Source: Polyodon spathula
Lineage: Eukaryota > Chordata > Actinopteri > Acipenseriformes > Polyodontidae
Assembly: GCF_017654505.1 (NCBI RefSeq)
Contig: NC_054558.1
Location: 13,201,278 to 13,265,277, forward strand
Direction of reading: 5' to 3'
DNA: 64,000 nucleotides
Position 1 is the stretch's first letter, and each line of letters starts with the position of its first letter. This document shows, piece after piece, positions 34,883 to 45,704 of this stretch. Below the pieces are notes generated by a model. That model did not search any database. It saw nothing but the letters and a program-made list of their open reading frames with translations, and was not told the origin of the DNA. The position numbers were made by a program, and so were the translations under genes.

Positions 34883-36280
34883 TTGGACCAGGGGTTCTAT
34901 TCCAAATACTTCCTGGTGCCCAAAAAGGATGGCGGGTTCTACCCTATTTTAGATCTGCGAGTACTGAACAAATACCTGCAGAGGTTATCGTTCAGGATGC
35001 TCACGCACAGGCACATCATCCAGTCAGTCCGACACGGCGACTGGTTAACCACCATGGACCTGACAGATGCGTACTTTCACGTTCCCATCTGCCCGGGTCA
35101 CAGGAAGTATCTACGTTTCGCATTTCAGAGCAGGGTGTACGAGTTCTGTGTCCTCACATTCGGCCTGTCACAAGCTCCTCGAACCTTTTCCAAATGTATG
35201 GATGCCATTCTAGCTCCCTTGCCGGCTCAAGGTGTCCGACTGCTGAACTATCTGGAAGACTGGCTCATCTGCGCGCAGTCGAAGGAGCAGTTGGCACAGC
35301 ACACAGTGATGGTTACAGACCATTTTCAGTGGCTAGATCTGAAGGTCAATTCAGACAATAGCCGCCTTGTGCCAAGCCAACAGAACGAATTCTTGGGTCT
35401 GCATCTGGACTCAGTGTCCATGGAAGCGACCCTGTTGACACAGAGAGTTGCCTCACTGAAGCAATGTCTCTCCCTGTTCAGGTTGAGAGAAACAATCAGC
35501 ATGGAGCTGTGTCAGCTCATGCTGGGGCTAATGGCTGCCGCTTAGCAAGCCTTACCCTTGGGCTTATTACACCAGAGACCTCTACGGGCCTGGTTCAATG
35601 CTTCGTGATGCATCCGCAGAGAGACAAACACCACTGGTTGATGGTATCTCGAACCTGCTTAGGGAGCACTGCGCTGGTGGAAAGTTCCGTCAAACATCCG
35701 CCAGGGCATGCGCTTAGGTCCCATCTTCCGAAGGGAGGTTGTCATGACCGATGCTTCCAACCAAGGTTGGGGAGCAGTCTGGAAATGCTCAAGGATCCAT
35801 GAAGTGTTATCAGGACCCTGGAGGTCAGCCCACATTAATGATCTGGAACTCAGAGCAGTGGACCTCGCACTTTGACACTTCTTGGCAGTGCTTCTAGGCA
35901 AGCACGTGTTAGTGCGGTTGGACAACACCACGGTTGTGGCGTATATCAACCGCCAGGGCAGCCTATGGTCCCCTCGCCTTCACTGGATGATAACACGGCT
36001 GTTACTATGGGCACAGCCGTGTTTGACCTCTTTGCGCGTGGTTCACCTACCGGGCAGAGTCAATTATGCAGCAGATCTCCTATCCAGAGGAAGCCCTCAG
36101 GTGGAAGGGCGTGTTTGGGAATGGTTCGGCATGATGCAAGTAGATCTCTTCGCTTCACGAGAGACCACGCACTGCCCCCTATGGTTCTCAGTGAGGGAAC
36201 TCAACAGCCCCCTAGGAGTTGATGCACTGGCTCATGAATGGCCGCCAAGGCTCCTATATGCATTTCCACTGATTCCTTAG
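34883..36280 (+). pseudogene. DIRS reverse transcriptase-RNase H region, copy B
   Basis: RT motifs are as in copy A, including 'LNYLEDWLI' at the catalytic site. It has a TAG at 35,543-35,545, a frameshift after it, another one-base insertion near 35,659, and a stop within RNase H before 'FLAVLLGKHVLVRLDN'. The RNase H C-terminal half is open from 35,882 to 36,280 and keeps 'AADLLSRG'. Confidence 0.8.
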
Positions 36281-36370
36281 AGAAGGTCATGGTAGAACAA
36301 GCATCAGTGATCCTGGTCACTTCTCGGTGGCCTTGGAGGATATGGTTTCTGAGCCTGGTGCAGTTGCTGC

Positions 36371-37162
36371 ATGGACAACCACGGGAGCTTCCCCTGCGAG
36401 CAGACCTATTATCCCAGGCCCAAGGACGGCTTTGGCATCCAAACCCCAAGAATAACCAGTTTATCATCATGGAGCCTTGACGTGCTGCTGGAAGCCCTTA
36501 CCAAGGCACCATTCGAGCCTCTCCACACCATGGATATGAAGCTTGTGTCTTTTGTGCTATCAATGGTATTAGCCAAACGCATCAGCGAGTTACACGCGCT
36601 GTCAGTGCATTCATCTTCTAAGGTCTCCATGCACCCAAATCCAGCCTTTTTACCTAAGGTCATATCCCTGTTTCATTTGAAACAACCAGTCGAGTTGATG
36701 GTGTTCCATCCTCCTCCTTTTTCTTCCCCAGAGGAAGACCGGTTACACATGCTCTGCCCCGTGCGGGCATTCAGTTGGTATATTGACCTTACAATGACTG
36801 TGAGGCAAACAGAACAATTGTTCATATGCCATGGTTCTAAGACTTTGGGTCAGCCATTGTCTAAACAATGCCTTTCCCATTGGATAGTGGATGCTATTAA
36901 ATTAGCTTATGAGTCTGCAGGCCTTCCACCACCAGGGCAGTTGAAGGCGCATTCCACTAGGGGTATGGCGACATCCTGGGCCCTCTTTAGAGGGGTGCCG
37001 GTGTCTGATATTTGCGCGGCAGCCAGTTGGGCTACACCGCATACTTTTATGAGGTTTTACTGGTTAAACGTACTGGATTCCTCTGCTCAACTATTTGTAG
37101 CATCTGTACTACACTCTATGGCACCTCAGGATGCCAATATGGTGTTGACTATTCCACATTAG
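36371..37162 (+). CDS. DIRS tyrosine recombinase (YR), copy B
   Basis: An open frame of 263 codons with Arg in 'AKRISELHAL', His/Arg in 'KAHSTRGM', His in 'ATPHTF' and Tyr in 'MRFYWLN'. It is nearly identical to copy A. As there, the listed ATG is internal to an ancestral pol frame, and upstream breaks make expression unlikely. Confidence 0.8.
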   Translation: MDNHGSFPCEQTYYPRPKDGFGIQTPRITSLSSWSLDVLLEALTKAPFEPLHTMDMKLVSFVLSMVLAKRISELHALSVHSSSKVSMHPNPAFLPKVISLFHLKQPVELMVFHPPPFSSPEEDRLHMLCPVRAFSWYIDLTMTVRQTEQLFICHGSKTLGQPLSKQCLSHWIVDAIKLAYESAGLPPPGQLKAHSTRGMATSWALFRGVPVSDICAAASWATPHTFMRFYWLNVLDSSAQLFVASVLHSMAPQDANMVLTIPH

Positions 37163-37885
37163 GACAGGTGTCATTGCGAGCATAGATGCTGAGGCGCAGC
37201 TCCGCATATGCGTAGATGTATTGCCTATGCAGTTGCGTTATGATGTAAGTCTGTCCTACTGCCGAGAATCCTCCCTCGCGACGGCTTGGGTACACTGTTC
37301 CCATACCTTGATGGTTATTTTCGAATTGAAAGGGAACGATAGGTTGCGGATGCAACCCCGGTTCCCTGAAAGAGAAAATAACCATCAAGCCTCGAGGTCG
37401 CTCCGGAAGCCTTCATGGCCTGAAGAGCAAAAGAGGAAGAGAGTCTCCGCGCACTGCATATTGTAAGCTCCCAGGGGGGCGGGCTTACATGTCAGCTCAC
37501 ACACAGGCCTATCGGCAGCTTTGCTATAAAGCTCAGCCAATCCCTACTGCCTGACGGCAATATCCCATACCTTGATGGTTATTTTCTCCTTCAGGGAACA
37601 GGGGTTGCATCCGCAACCTATCGTTCTTCTTGTGTCATGACTTGTGTTCCATACTGTTTAACACAGATCGACAGATCCAACAGGGAGTGCATTAGGGTGT
37701 ATTTAACATATTAAACTACATAAAGGATCACAATTGAAAAATTAACAATAATTCTCTTTTTTTTTCTTTTCTCATGAAAACATTGAGATCAAGTTTATTT
37801 TTGTCATGTAAATTTAAACGTTTGTTTGCACTGTTGTATTACTTAAACACATGAAGGTGGGAACACATGCAGGAGGTGGCAATGA

Positions 37886-37924
37886 GGTTATTGCGTGGCA
37901 CTTGGTGCAGATTCTCTCGCTGTG
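37886..37924 (-). promoter_or_regulatory. V1b 23-RSS
   Basis: Heptamer CACAGCG (37,918-37,924), 23 bp spacer, nonamer GCAATAACC (37,886-37,894). Identical to V1a. Confidence 0.85.
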
Positions 37925-38455
37925 GGCTGCAGTGCACAGAAATAAACTGAAGAGTTTGAAAGATCCACTGAACTGATGTTGAGATGAAATGTTTTTCCTG
38001 TCTTGTCGTGAGATGCAGAAAGACGCTTTTGCATCTTTGAAGGAAAGTCGCTGTCACTAAGAAAATCACTGTATATTGGTTGTGGAGTTGGGCTGCCAGT
38101 TTGAATGCACCAGAACATGAAAGCGTTTGTTGCAGTGTCCTTATAATAACAGGGTAAAGTCGCATTGTCCTCTTCTTTTACTGTGACGGAGGAAGCAGTT
38201 TGATTGACAGACTGCTCCTGTGTATTTTCTAAAGAAACAAAAAAGAGAAAGAAAAGAAAGAAGACAGAAAGAACAAAGCACGGTTATTAGTGTCATTATA
38301 AACACTGTGTTCAAGTATAGGCTACATTTAATAAATAAGCACACCGGTGAGTGAATTGAATTGATCATGAATACAATGATACCTATTAAACAGCACAGCG
38401 GTGTAATAATATGCACAAGCCAGTGCAGTCTTTGTTGTATTGTAGAAGAAAACAC
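37925..38455 (-). CDS. V1b, TCR alpha/delta-type V segment, potentially functional
   Basis: The leader is 38,383-38,455 and the V exon 37,925-38,228, at a constant offset of 32,827 from V1a. Leader, intron, V exon and RSS show no difference from V1a by eye. The same unusual 'FMFWCIQ' FR2 and 'VYFCALQP' end are present. Only the sequence below the RSS (about 37,856-37,870) carries an indel. Recent duplication or gene conversion would explain the identity. Confidence 0.86.
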
Positions 38456-39134
38456 CGATCAATGTGTTAACGAGCCTCAGAATATTCTGGTTTTGTTACT
38501 TTGAACCAAAGTTCCCACCAAGAGGCAACGCCATCAGAAAGATGGCTGATTATGTATGTATGTATGTATGTATGTATGTATGTATGTATGTATGTATGTA
38601 TGTATGTATGTATGCATGCATCAACTCCTTTCCCCAAGTTAAATGGCTTTCTGGGTTTTGTCCAACTTAAGATCTTAATAACCCAATTGAACAAATTACC
38701 CAACTGAACTAAGTTTTTTCCAATTGATCCATTTGAACACACTTTATCCCTGAAATACTTGCAATTGTCAACTGTAAAGCACATTGAACATAAACAAATA
38801 AAATGTCTAGCTGAGGAACATTTTGTAACAAAACATTTGATTTTCCATTATATCCTGAGTCTGCAGTTTACATTTAATATATGAATTAGTCAAGAAATAA
38901 GAAAGTTCTGTACCGGTAGTACGTGCATCTCGATGTTGGGTATCATATTTATTTACATCATCGAGTAAAATTTCAATTGTCTAGTCTACTTTTACAACAA
39001 TTAATGTTTTATTTGTATCTTTGTCGGGTTTGGCACCAAGGCTTCGGTAAGAGTTTGTTGCGGGTGCAAACATTTCTACAACTTTTCTTTCTTAATCTTT
39101 GAACAATTATCAAATCATATAGAAGAAAAAACAT

Positions 39135-39199
<65 letters not shown>

Positions 39200-39272
39200 G
39201 TGTTGTATTCTATAGTGACTGATTTCTCATGGTATGACTTGTCTCCCTTCTCCTCTCTCAGCTTCTTGACTC

Positions 39273-39305
<33 letters not shown>

Positions 39306-39592
39306 TTGCAATATGTACCATGGCAAATCCATGTGGAAACATAATTATGCAGAACATATTGAGAGTCGTTGGTAATTTCTGATCATTTTAACATTGTTTT
39401 TTGAATTTTTAACAAAATAACATGTTATACAAACAAGTGCCCACATTTTGTTCATGTTTTGATTTATGTATTTATTTATTTGCTAACAGAATGTATGTGT
39501 CAGTAAAGTCTAATGTCCAATTAAAGGGCTGTTGTCCTGTCATATGCAAATGCACCAGATCAAGGCTGTTCAGTTCTGTTAACTCCACTCTG
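38456..39592. other. spacer with microsatellites
   Basis: No gene. It matches 5,629-6,710. It holds (TATG)n 38,550-38,617, (TTA)n 39,137-39,194 and a poly-T of about 28 (39,276-39,303). Confidence 0.65.
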
Positions 39593-39631
39593 TGTTTCTG
39601 TAAGGTCCTCTCACAGCTTTCAAACATTGTG
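39593..39631 (-). promoter_or_regulatory. V10b 23-RSS
   Basis: Heptamer CACAATG (39,625-39,631), 23 bp spacer, nonamer ACAGAAACA (39,593-39,601). Confidence 0.75.
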
Positions 39632-39914
39632 CCTCCACTGCACAGTAATTGGTCACAGTCTTCTGCTTGTGAATTGCTCACAATAAAACCCCCAGAGCTC
39701 TTCACCTTCTCCAGCGACCCACTGAACTATGAGACTTTCACTGGGTCTGAAAACAAGATCATCACAATATCTGGGCTTTTGCTTGGCCTCTGTCTGTACC
39801 ATTGAAGACTGCTGAAACCAGAAGCTGTGTAGTTGCAGTGAAGGGTTGCAGTGTCCCCTTCACTCACAGTCAGTGATGGTGGTGTCTGAGATATTTGATC
39901 CTGAGATCTCACAC
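39632..39914 (-). pseudogene. V10b, TCR V pseudogene, unit B only
   Basis: After acceptor TTCTGCAG the exon reads 'GVRSQDQISQTPPSLTVSEG', Cys in 'TATLHCNYTAS', Trp in 'SSLQWYRQRPSKSPDIVMI', then a TAG in FR3. The end 'TVTNYCAVEA' lies in a different frame, so at least one frameshift follows. No leader exon was found. The orthologous interval of unit A lacks the whole segment. Confidence 0.82.
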
Positions 39915-40570
39915 CTGCAGAAACAAGTTTAAAAAGAAGAGACAAGTTGAAGATTCAGCTGTGGAATCCCGGTACATTTTGTCTGGTTTCTTTCACATCT
40001 CATATGTCAGTAGTATAATAATATTGGTAATGACGTATTACACGCATATTACTTTTATATCAGAATTGAGCAGCATTTCCACATAATGACAAGTCCTAAA
40101 TACAAATGTACAGAACCTGGTACAGGGGAAATGGACAGTAATAAATCCTCAGATTCTCACAGTGTAAATAAACCAGTGTGTTTATCAGTAGGTATAAGAA
40201 TCCAGACTCTGTGCTCATGATGGGAACAGATTAAAGCAGCTGTGAAGCAGCTTCTTATTGTGCCAGTGCAGTACAGTAACCCCTCCCACCAGTGTGGAGT
40301 GAAGATTCAGAGCTGTGTTTCCCTGCATTATTTACAAATTAATTACTATTTCAATGTGAACTTTAACTCATTGACGTTAAAACAACTGTTTACACATCGC
40401 TTTGTGGTGACTGGCAGACAGGAGGATCAAATCTATCATCAGGTTATACTTGATTGATTTTAAAACATATTTAATATTTAACATTCTTTAATATGAGATT
40501 AATTTGTTTGTTTAATGATATGATCATTTTGTAATGAGGTCTGTGGTTTCAAATTCATAAGCAACTAAAA

Positions 40571-40664
<94 letters not shown>

Positions 40665-42284
40665 ATAATAATAATAATAATAATAATATAATAATATCAG
40701 TAGTTTTCAACCTTTTTAACCCAATGACCCATCTGCAAATGTAAAAAAAAGATAGAATGCAACCCATTTTAACTTTGACTAATGATAAAATGTTACTTCA
40801 GAAGTCTTTCATTCTGTTGAATGTGACTCGAAGTCTGTACAGCAGACTAAAGGGAACATGAATAATAATAACAGCGCTGTGGCTCAGAGCAACAAGGATT
40901 AGTGCAGAAGTTACTCCTAATGCAGGGTCTGGGGATGCCATGAAATGTTATCATTATATGGTAATAATAATTGTTAAATGTAATCTTCTCAACGGCCAAA
41001 TTGTAGTGGCCCAACTGAGCATCCCTCACTACCCACTGGTTGAAAACCATTGAAATAAATAAATGCTGAATTTAATAATAAAAAAGGAATAGTAAGCAAT
41101 AGGAGAAATGACTGGTACCAGCATCTGTATAAGAGGGAAATAGGGCCATTATCTGGATGAAGGACTGCAGGCCTGTTGTATGAGAACTCTTTACAAATAT
41201 GTGCTTTGTGATTTGTGATTTGCTTTCATATTACAGTATGCTGCAGCCACTTTGCAAATCTAGAAATATTCTGTGCATTGATAAAGAAACAAAAGGCAAA
41301 AGAAAACCAGCAATATGCAAATTTTCAAAGAAAGCATTTAAATATAAAAACTAAAGCTCAATTATTGCTCCTTATTAGAACAGCAATGAGAGAAGTATAA
41401 CCCTGAAGAAAGCCTGCTTCCTCTGTCACTGTACCCCAAAACATCCCCATAGACTAGAAACTAATCTGAAGAAATACAGAGCAGCATAAACACAGAGATA
41501 GAGAGCAGCAGAAAACACAGGACATGAGGCAATAATAATACATTTAATCATACAACATCCAGGACTCGTGACTGACTCCACTCCACTCCAGGTTTGAGGA
41601 CTCGACTACAACTCAAGTTATTAGCAGGGGTTCGAATTTCAAGTTATTTTTTTTTCTGAACTCTGGTGAATGTTTTTTAAAAATCAGATGGAAATGATTA
41701 TATAATGAAAAAATCATGTGAAATCGGATTATTTTTAAATATATAATTAAGAACAAATATTTGGGTAGAATTGGGTAAAAATGTAATTACCATCACTGGC
41801 AACAGCTCTTTCTGTATGCATTGGAGGCATTGTGGTCCAGTGATTAAAGTCCAGGGCTTGTAAATAGAAGGTCACCTGTTCAAATCCCACCTCTGCCACT
41901 GACTGACTTGCTGTGTGACCCTCAGCAAGTCACTTTGCCTCTTTGTGCTCCATCCTGCAGATTAAATGTTAAATCAATTTTCTATTGTAAGTGACTGCAT
42001 ATAATGCACAGTTCACAGCCAACCTCTTTAAAGTGCTTTTGTGATGGTGGTCTACTATGAAAGTTGCTATATAAAGATGATTGCATTAAATCATAGAGTG
42101 TTGCACATGTGTTTATTCATATACAGGCCTTCCTATTCGGGGAGTTTTCAGGTTTAACCCGAATGCAGAAATAAGCTATTGAGGGGAGAAATTGGGTTTA
42201 ATCGGGTAAAACCCTAAAATCAGAACCCCTAGTTATTAGTTATATATTTGTAAACACATGATCCAGTACATCATATGTCTCCTG
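39915..42284. other. spacer, no gene
   Basis: From about 40,060 it matches 6,711-8,883. It holds the CAA/TAA compound array at 40,573-40,696 and the SINE at 41,815. Confidence 0.6.
41815..42095 (+). repeat. tRNA-derived SINE, unit B copy
   Basis: Fuller version of the 8,455-8,690 element, with 'tttgtgctccatcctgcag' retained and a tail 'gctatataaagatgattg'. Confidence 0.75.
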
Positions 42285-42323
42285 TGTTTTTGTGGAGCTC
42301 TGCAGTTGTTCATTGTCACTGTG
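42285..42323 (-). promoter_or_regulatory. V2b 23-RSS, near consensus
   Basis: Heptamer CACAGTG (42,317-42,323), 23 bp spacer, nonamer ACAAAAACA (42,285-42,293). Confidence 0.88.
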
Positions 42324-42761
42324 GGCCTCAGTGCACAGTAATACACGGCAGAGTCAGACAGCTCTGTCTGCTGTATTGTTAAAGGGATGCTTTAGGAGGT
42401 TTTGTTGACAGTGGTGTTAAATAGCTGTTTGAATCTGGCGGCATTATCCTTGTAACCAAACACATCCCTTGAAGCATGTACCTTGGAAACTCATTTGGGT
42501 ATTGTATGTACCAGACAAAGTCAGGAGAATTGCTACTAGATCTGTAATGACAGCCAAGTTCAATTGTTTGCCCCTCCGTAACATTCAGATTGTCGGGAGA
42601 CTGATTCACCATGTCTTCAGCGATGCAACCTGAAAATAAAAAAAAGATTCAAACATGGACACAAATGAAATAAATCAATTATTAAACAAATAAATAAATA
42701 CATGAAATATCTTACCAATCCAATGTACTGCAGTCACAATAAACAGAATATTGCAAGCCAT
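42324..42761 (-). pseudogene. V2b, TCR V pseudogene
   Basis: The leader exon 42,716-42,761 is intact (MACNILFIVTAVHWI), donor G|GTAAGA. The V exon is 42,324-42,629. FR1-FR2 are intact ('DMVNQSPDNLNVTEGQTIE', 'FVWYIQYPNEFPRYMLQ'). The same frameshift as in V2a then occurs, and the restored register meets TAA before the 'AVYYCALRP' end. The gene was thus already dead before the duplication. Confidence 0.85.
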
Positions 42762-43707
42762 TATATACAGCTGAACAGTGAATTCACCCTCCGGCAATGC
42801 TTAACAATGTTCTTTTTACAGAGGACTGAAACTCTTCAAGCCTCTCCCGAGTCTCCTCCCAGATGTGCCGGCGTGTCACAGTACTTTCACAGTCAATTCG
42901 CTTGTGACAATGTCGCCCCCTACAGGAAGATGTCAGACTATACACGGGAAAGGAGATGAAAGGAATTTTATTTTATATTGTATTGTTCAATCAATCAAGC
43001 TTTATTTAATATAGCGCCTTTCACAAAGCAATGCCTCAAAGCGCTTCACATGACTAAAACAGAAAACACAAGCAGGAAAGACAATAAATCACAGTAAATG
43101 AAAATACATGCGCAGGAGAATAAATGCATAAATAGATAAAACAGAAGGAAATAAAAGCAAGATCAATAAAACAAGAAGAATGCAATGAAATTAAATGCAA
43201 ATAATGTAATGCCCTGTAACTGAAAGCTCTTCCACCAATACTAGATTTTAAAATTTTCTAAGATGAAAGAAGGATAATTTATTGTTGTATTGCTTCGTGT
43301 TCTAATAAAAATGTTATCACTTTTTTTTTTTTTTTTAAGTTAAATGATGTTTATTTAATCCACTAGGTGGCAGCAAAGCACCACCATTGTTTCCTTCCAC
43401 TGAAATAGAACTGAACAGGAGATCTCTGAAAGGATCTGTTTCAGAATTTCTAAATATGTTTTTGTCACAAAGACGGCTGCAGTGGGTGACGTCAGACCAG
43501 AAACCAGGAACCAGGAAATAAACAACAGAGGTGGAGTTTGGTGAAGCTGAGCAAATGGTCTCGCTCAGCATTTAATAATAAATAGACAGACAAAAAAATA
43601 AAAGGCTGTACAGACAAACAAGACACAGGACACGGCACTCATAGCCAAAACAAAAAGACAAACAAAACGGACTATACAGACAAAACACAGTGAGTATCTA
43701 TTTTAAC

Positions 43708-43749
<42 letters not shown>

Positions 43750-44111
43750 AATTACCTTAGTCTCCAATCCCACTCTCCACTCACCGAAAACACAACCCTG
43801 AGTCAGTGAAAACATGCTGCTTTTATGCAGCTGTACCGAGACTCGATTGCTAATCAATCATTCAATTGGAGTCGCGGTGCAACTGCATGTGAATTAATAA
43901 AGTGCAATTCTCCATGCTCACATATTATTACATTTTATTTGCACGTGAAGTGCTTTGCAATCCTCGTGCCTAAATACAAATATACAATTTAAACACTTGT
44001 GTTACACAGACCTGTTTATATCCCATGTACCAATGACTATACACCAACATTAACGCACAACATACAACACAAAATACACACAGGGGTGAGGCTCTTTGCC
44101 ACATATACCCC
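42762..44111. other. intergenic; empty site of the palindromic element
   Basis: No gene. A SINE-type tail lies at about 42,985-43,050, and (TTA)n at 43,709-43,747. The sequence 'acagaggtggagtttggtg' near 43,525-43,543 is the uninterrupted counterpart of the insertion site in unit A. Confidence 0.65.
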
Positions 44112-44803
44112 TGTGATGGAAACATGAGTTCTGGTGATGAATCTTCCTCCCGACCTGTGAGGGCGCTAAAGAACAAGAGAAGTATCTGGAAGGGCTGGCC
44201 TGACAGTTCGTTTCCGGGTCAGGGAAGTGGGTCAGCCTGGAAAGAAGCGCGACTCTGTTGTAAGACCGTATTGATTTGAAAGGTAAACGAGAGGCAGCTG
44301 CAAGTAATAAGGCAGCTGCAACCGTTTACCTAGATATCATGCGGGATTACATATAGGGGCCAGGGTAACGCTGATCTTTTCCTTCGTTTGGGTAACGTGA
44401 GGAGAGAAGGACTGAGAGAGGAGCTCTCAGAGTGTATTGCGTGTTGTGTGTTGTATTTGTTTATAATTGTCTGTCTTTTTCGCACCACTAGACAGTTAAC
44501 ACACACCTCCAGAGCTGTCGCCACGTAAAGCACTATCAGGAGCATCACTGCACAGAGCACCTGCACGTTTGAATATCACCCAGGACTGGTGACCGTGCCT
44601 TTGTTTGTGTGTGAGACTGTACTGTGTTCGCCATCCCCGCACTTTACACATTGTTGTGTACGGCCGGGGATTTATTATTTGACAGTCGCCAGACCTGGAA
44701 ACAGCACAAATAAACACTTGTTCACTGAATCACTGTTGTGTGTTCATCACTCCTGCATCGCATCTCCGCTACTCCTGTTCCCCTTACCAACCACTTTGCC
44801 ACA
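44112..44803 (+). repeat. 5' LTR of the Gypsy element
   Basis: 692 bp, begins tgtgatggaaac, ends ccactttgccaca. About 22-25 differences from the 3' LTR by hand count, plus small indels. Confidence 0.92.
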
Positions 44804-44804
44804 T

Positions 44805-44822
44805 GTGGTGTTAACGGTGGGA
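44805..44822 (+). other. candidate primer binding site
   Basis: The sequence tggtgttaacggtgggat two bases after the LTR resembles the tRNA-primed TGGTGTC...GTGGGAT type primer site of related elements. Confidence 0.5.
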
Positions 44823-44824
44823 TT

Positions 44825-45505
44825 ATGGATCGCAACACACTGGCGGAGCTGCTGTGGGTCGGGATATTGTCAGACCCTGCCCTTCACAGTCACCAACCTC
44901 TCCCTCCCTCTCCTCCAACACCACCACCACCCTCGTTCCTGGCACCCAGACCTCCCAGACCGCCGACCCCGTTGGGCCCCCTTGCCTCCCCCCCATGGAG
45001 ACCGAGGTTTGCCCCCAGCTGGGGTAGAGGTGTTGCCCCTGCCCCGTTGCCCTACCAGCAGCGGGACAGATATGTAACCTATGCGCACTCTGTCCCCCCT
45101 CTCTGTTTCAGATGCAACCAGCCGGGACACCGTGCCAGGTCCTGCCCCGCTGCCATGGAGTGTGACGTGGCAACGTGCAATTGGGCATCTGAAACAGGTA
45201 AGCACGGGGAAAAAGGTCGGGAGGGGCCCTGTCTGATTGACGTTGTTTTGGGAAATGTGAAAACCCACGCGTTAGTGGACACAGGGTGTGAGCAAACCTT
45301 GATTAGGACAGCTCTCTTGGGCGGTGTGTCGTGGCGGCCACAAGGTCAGGTGGCCATCTCCTGTATCCATGGAGACACGGCAACATACCCCACATTAAAA
45401 GTATACTTATCGGTAGGACCGATAAAACGTCACCTCGTAGTCAGGGTGGCGGAAAGGTTGCCACACCCAGTTATTCTGGGCCGAGACTGGCCAAACTTTA
45501 AATAA
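44825..45505 (+). CDS. Gypsy gag (shortened)-protease
   Basis: 227 codons from ATG at 44,825 (MDRNTLAELLWVGILSDP). A Pro-rich linker comes first, then the zinc knuckle 'CFRCNQPGHRARSCP' (CX2CX4HX4C) and an aspartic protease active site 'ALVDTGCEQTLI', ending 'ILGRDWPNFK'. Only about 95 residues precede the knuckle, far fewer than a matrix-capsid region needs, so most of gag seems deleted. The protease would process the polyprotein. The pol frame continues in another register after the stop. Confidence 0.8.
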   Translation: MDRNTLAELLWVGILSDPALHSHQPLPPSPPTPPPPSFLAPRPPRPPTPLGPLASPPWRPRFAPSWGRGVAPAPLPYQQRDRYVTYAHSVPPLCFRCNQPGHRARSCPAAMECDVATCNWASETGKHGEKGREGPCLIDVVLGNVKTHALVDTGCEQTLIRTALLGGVSWRPQGQVAISCIHGDTATYPTLKVYLSVGPIKRHLVVRVAERLPHPVILGRDWPNFK

Positions 45506-45704
45506 TTAATGCAAATAATGGCAGTCTCAGCCACACACGTAAACGTGGCAGAAAACATTTTCATCGTGAAATGTTTTCCCCTCTTTTCCGTCCTAGAAAA
45601 ACAAATAAGGAGAGACGGATCGTGAAATTGGAGGTAGCGTCTTTGAGACACGGCTGGGGTCTGGTGGGAGAGTGCTGTAATGGTAACAAACGCAGTCAAA
45701 GGGA

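Larger units (their letters stand above)
33810..37625 (+). mobile_element. DIRS-type retrotransposon, copy B, decayed
   Basis: Same order and boundaries as copy A (offset 32,818-32,819), about 97-99% alike by eye. The right flank is shared with copy A, but the left flank is different. It shares the ORF1 TGA, the YLED motif, and the stop plus frameshift after RT with copy A. It adds its own faults: an extra base near 35,659 and a TGG-to-TGA stop at about 35,874 in RNase H. Confidence 0.85.

Noticed and set aside
44589..45077. Plus-strand frame inside the Gypsy LTR and gag
   Set aside because: It is a shadow frame of the LTR and of the gag-protease region.
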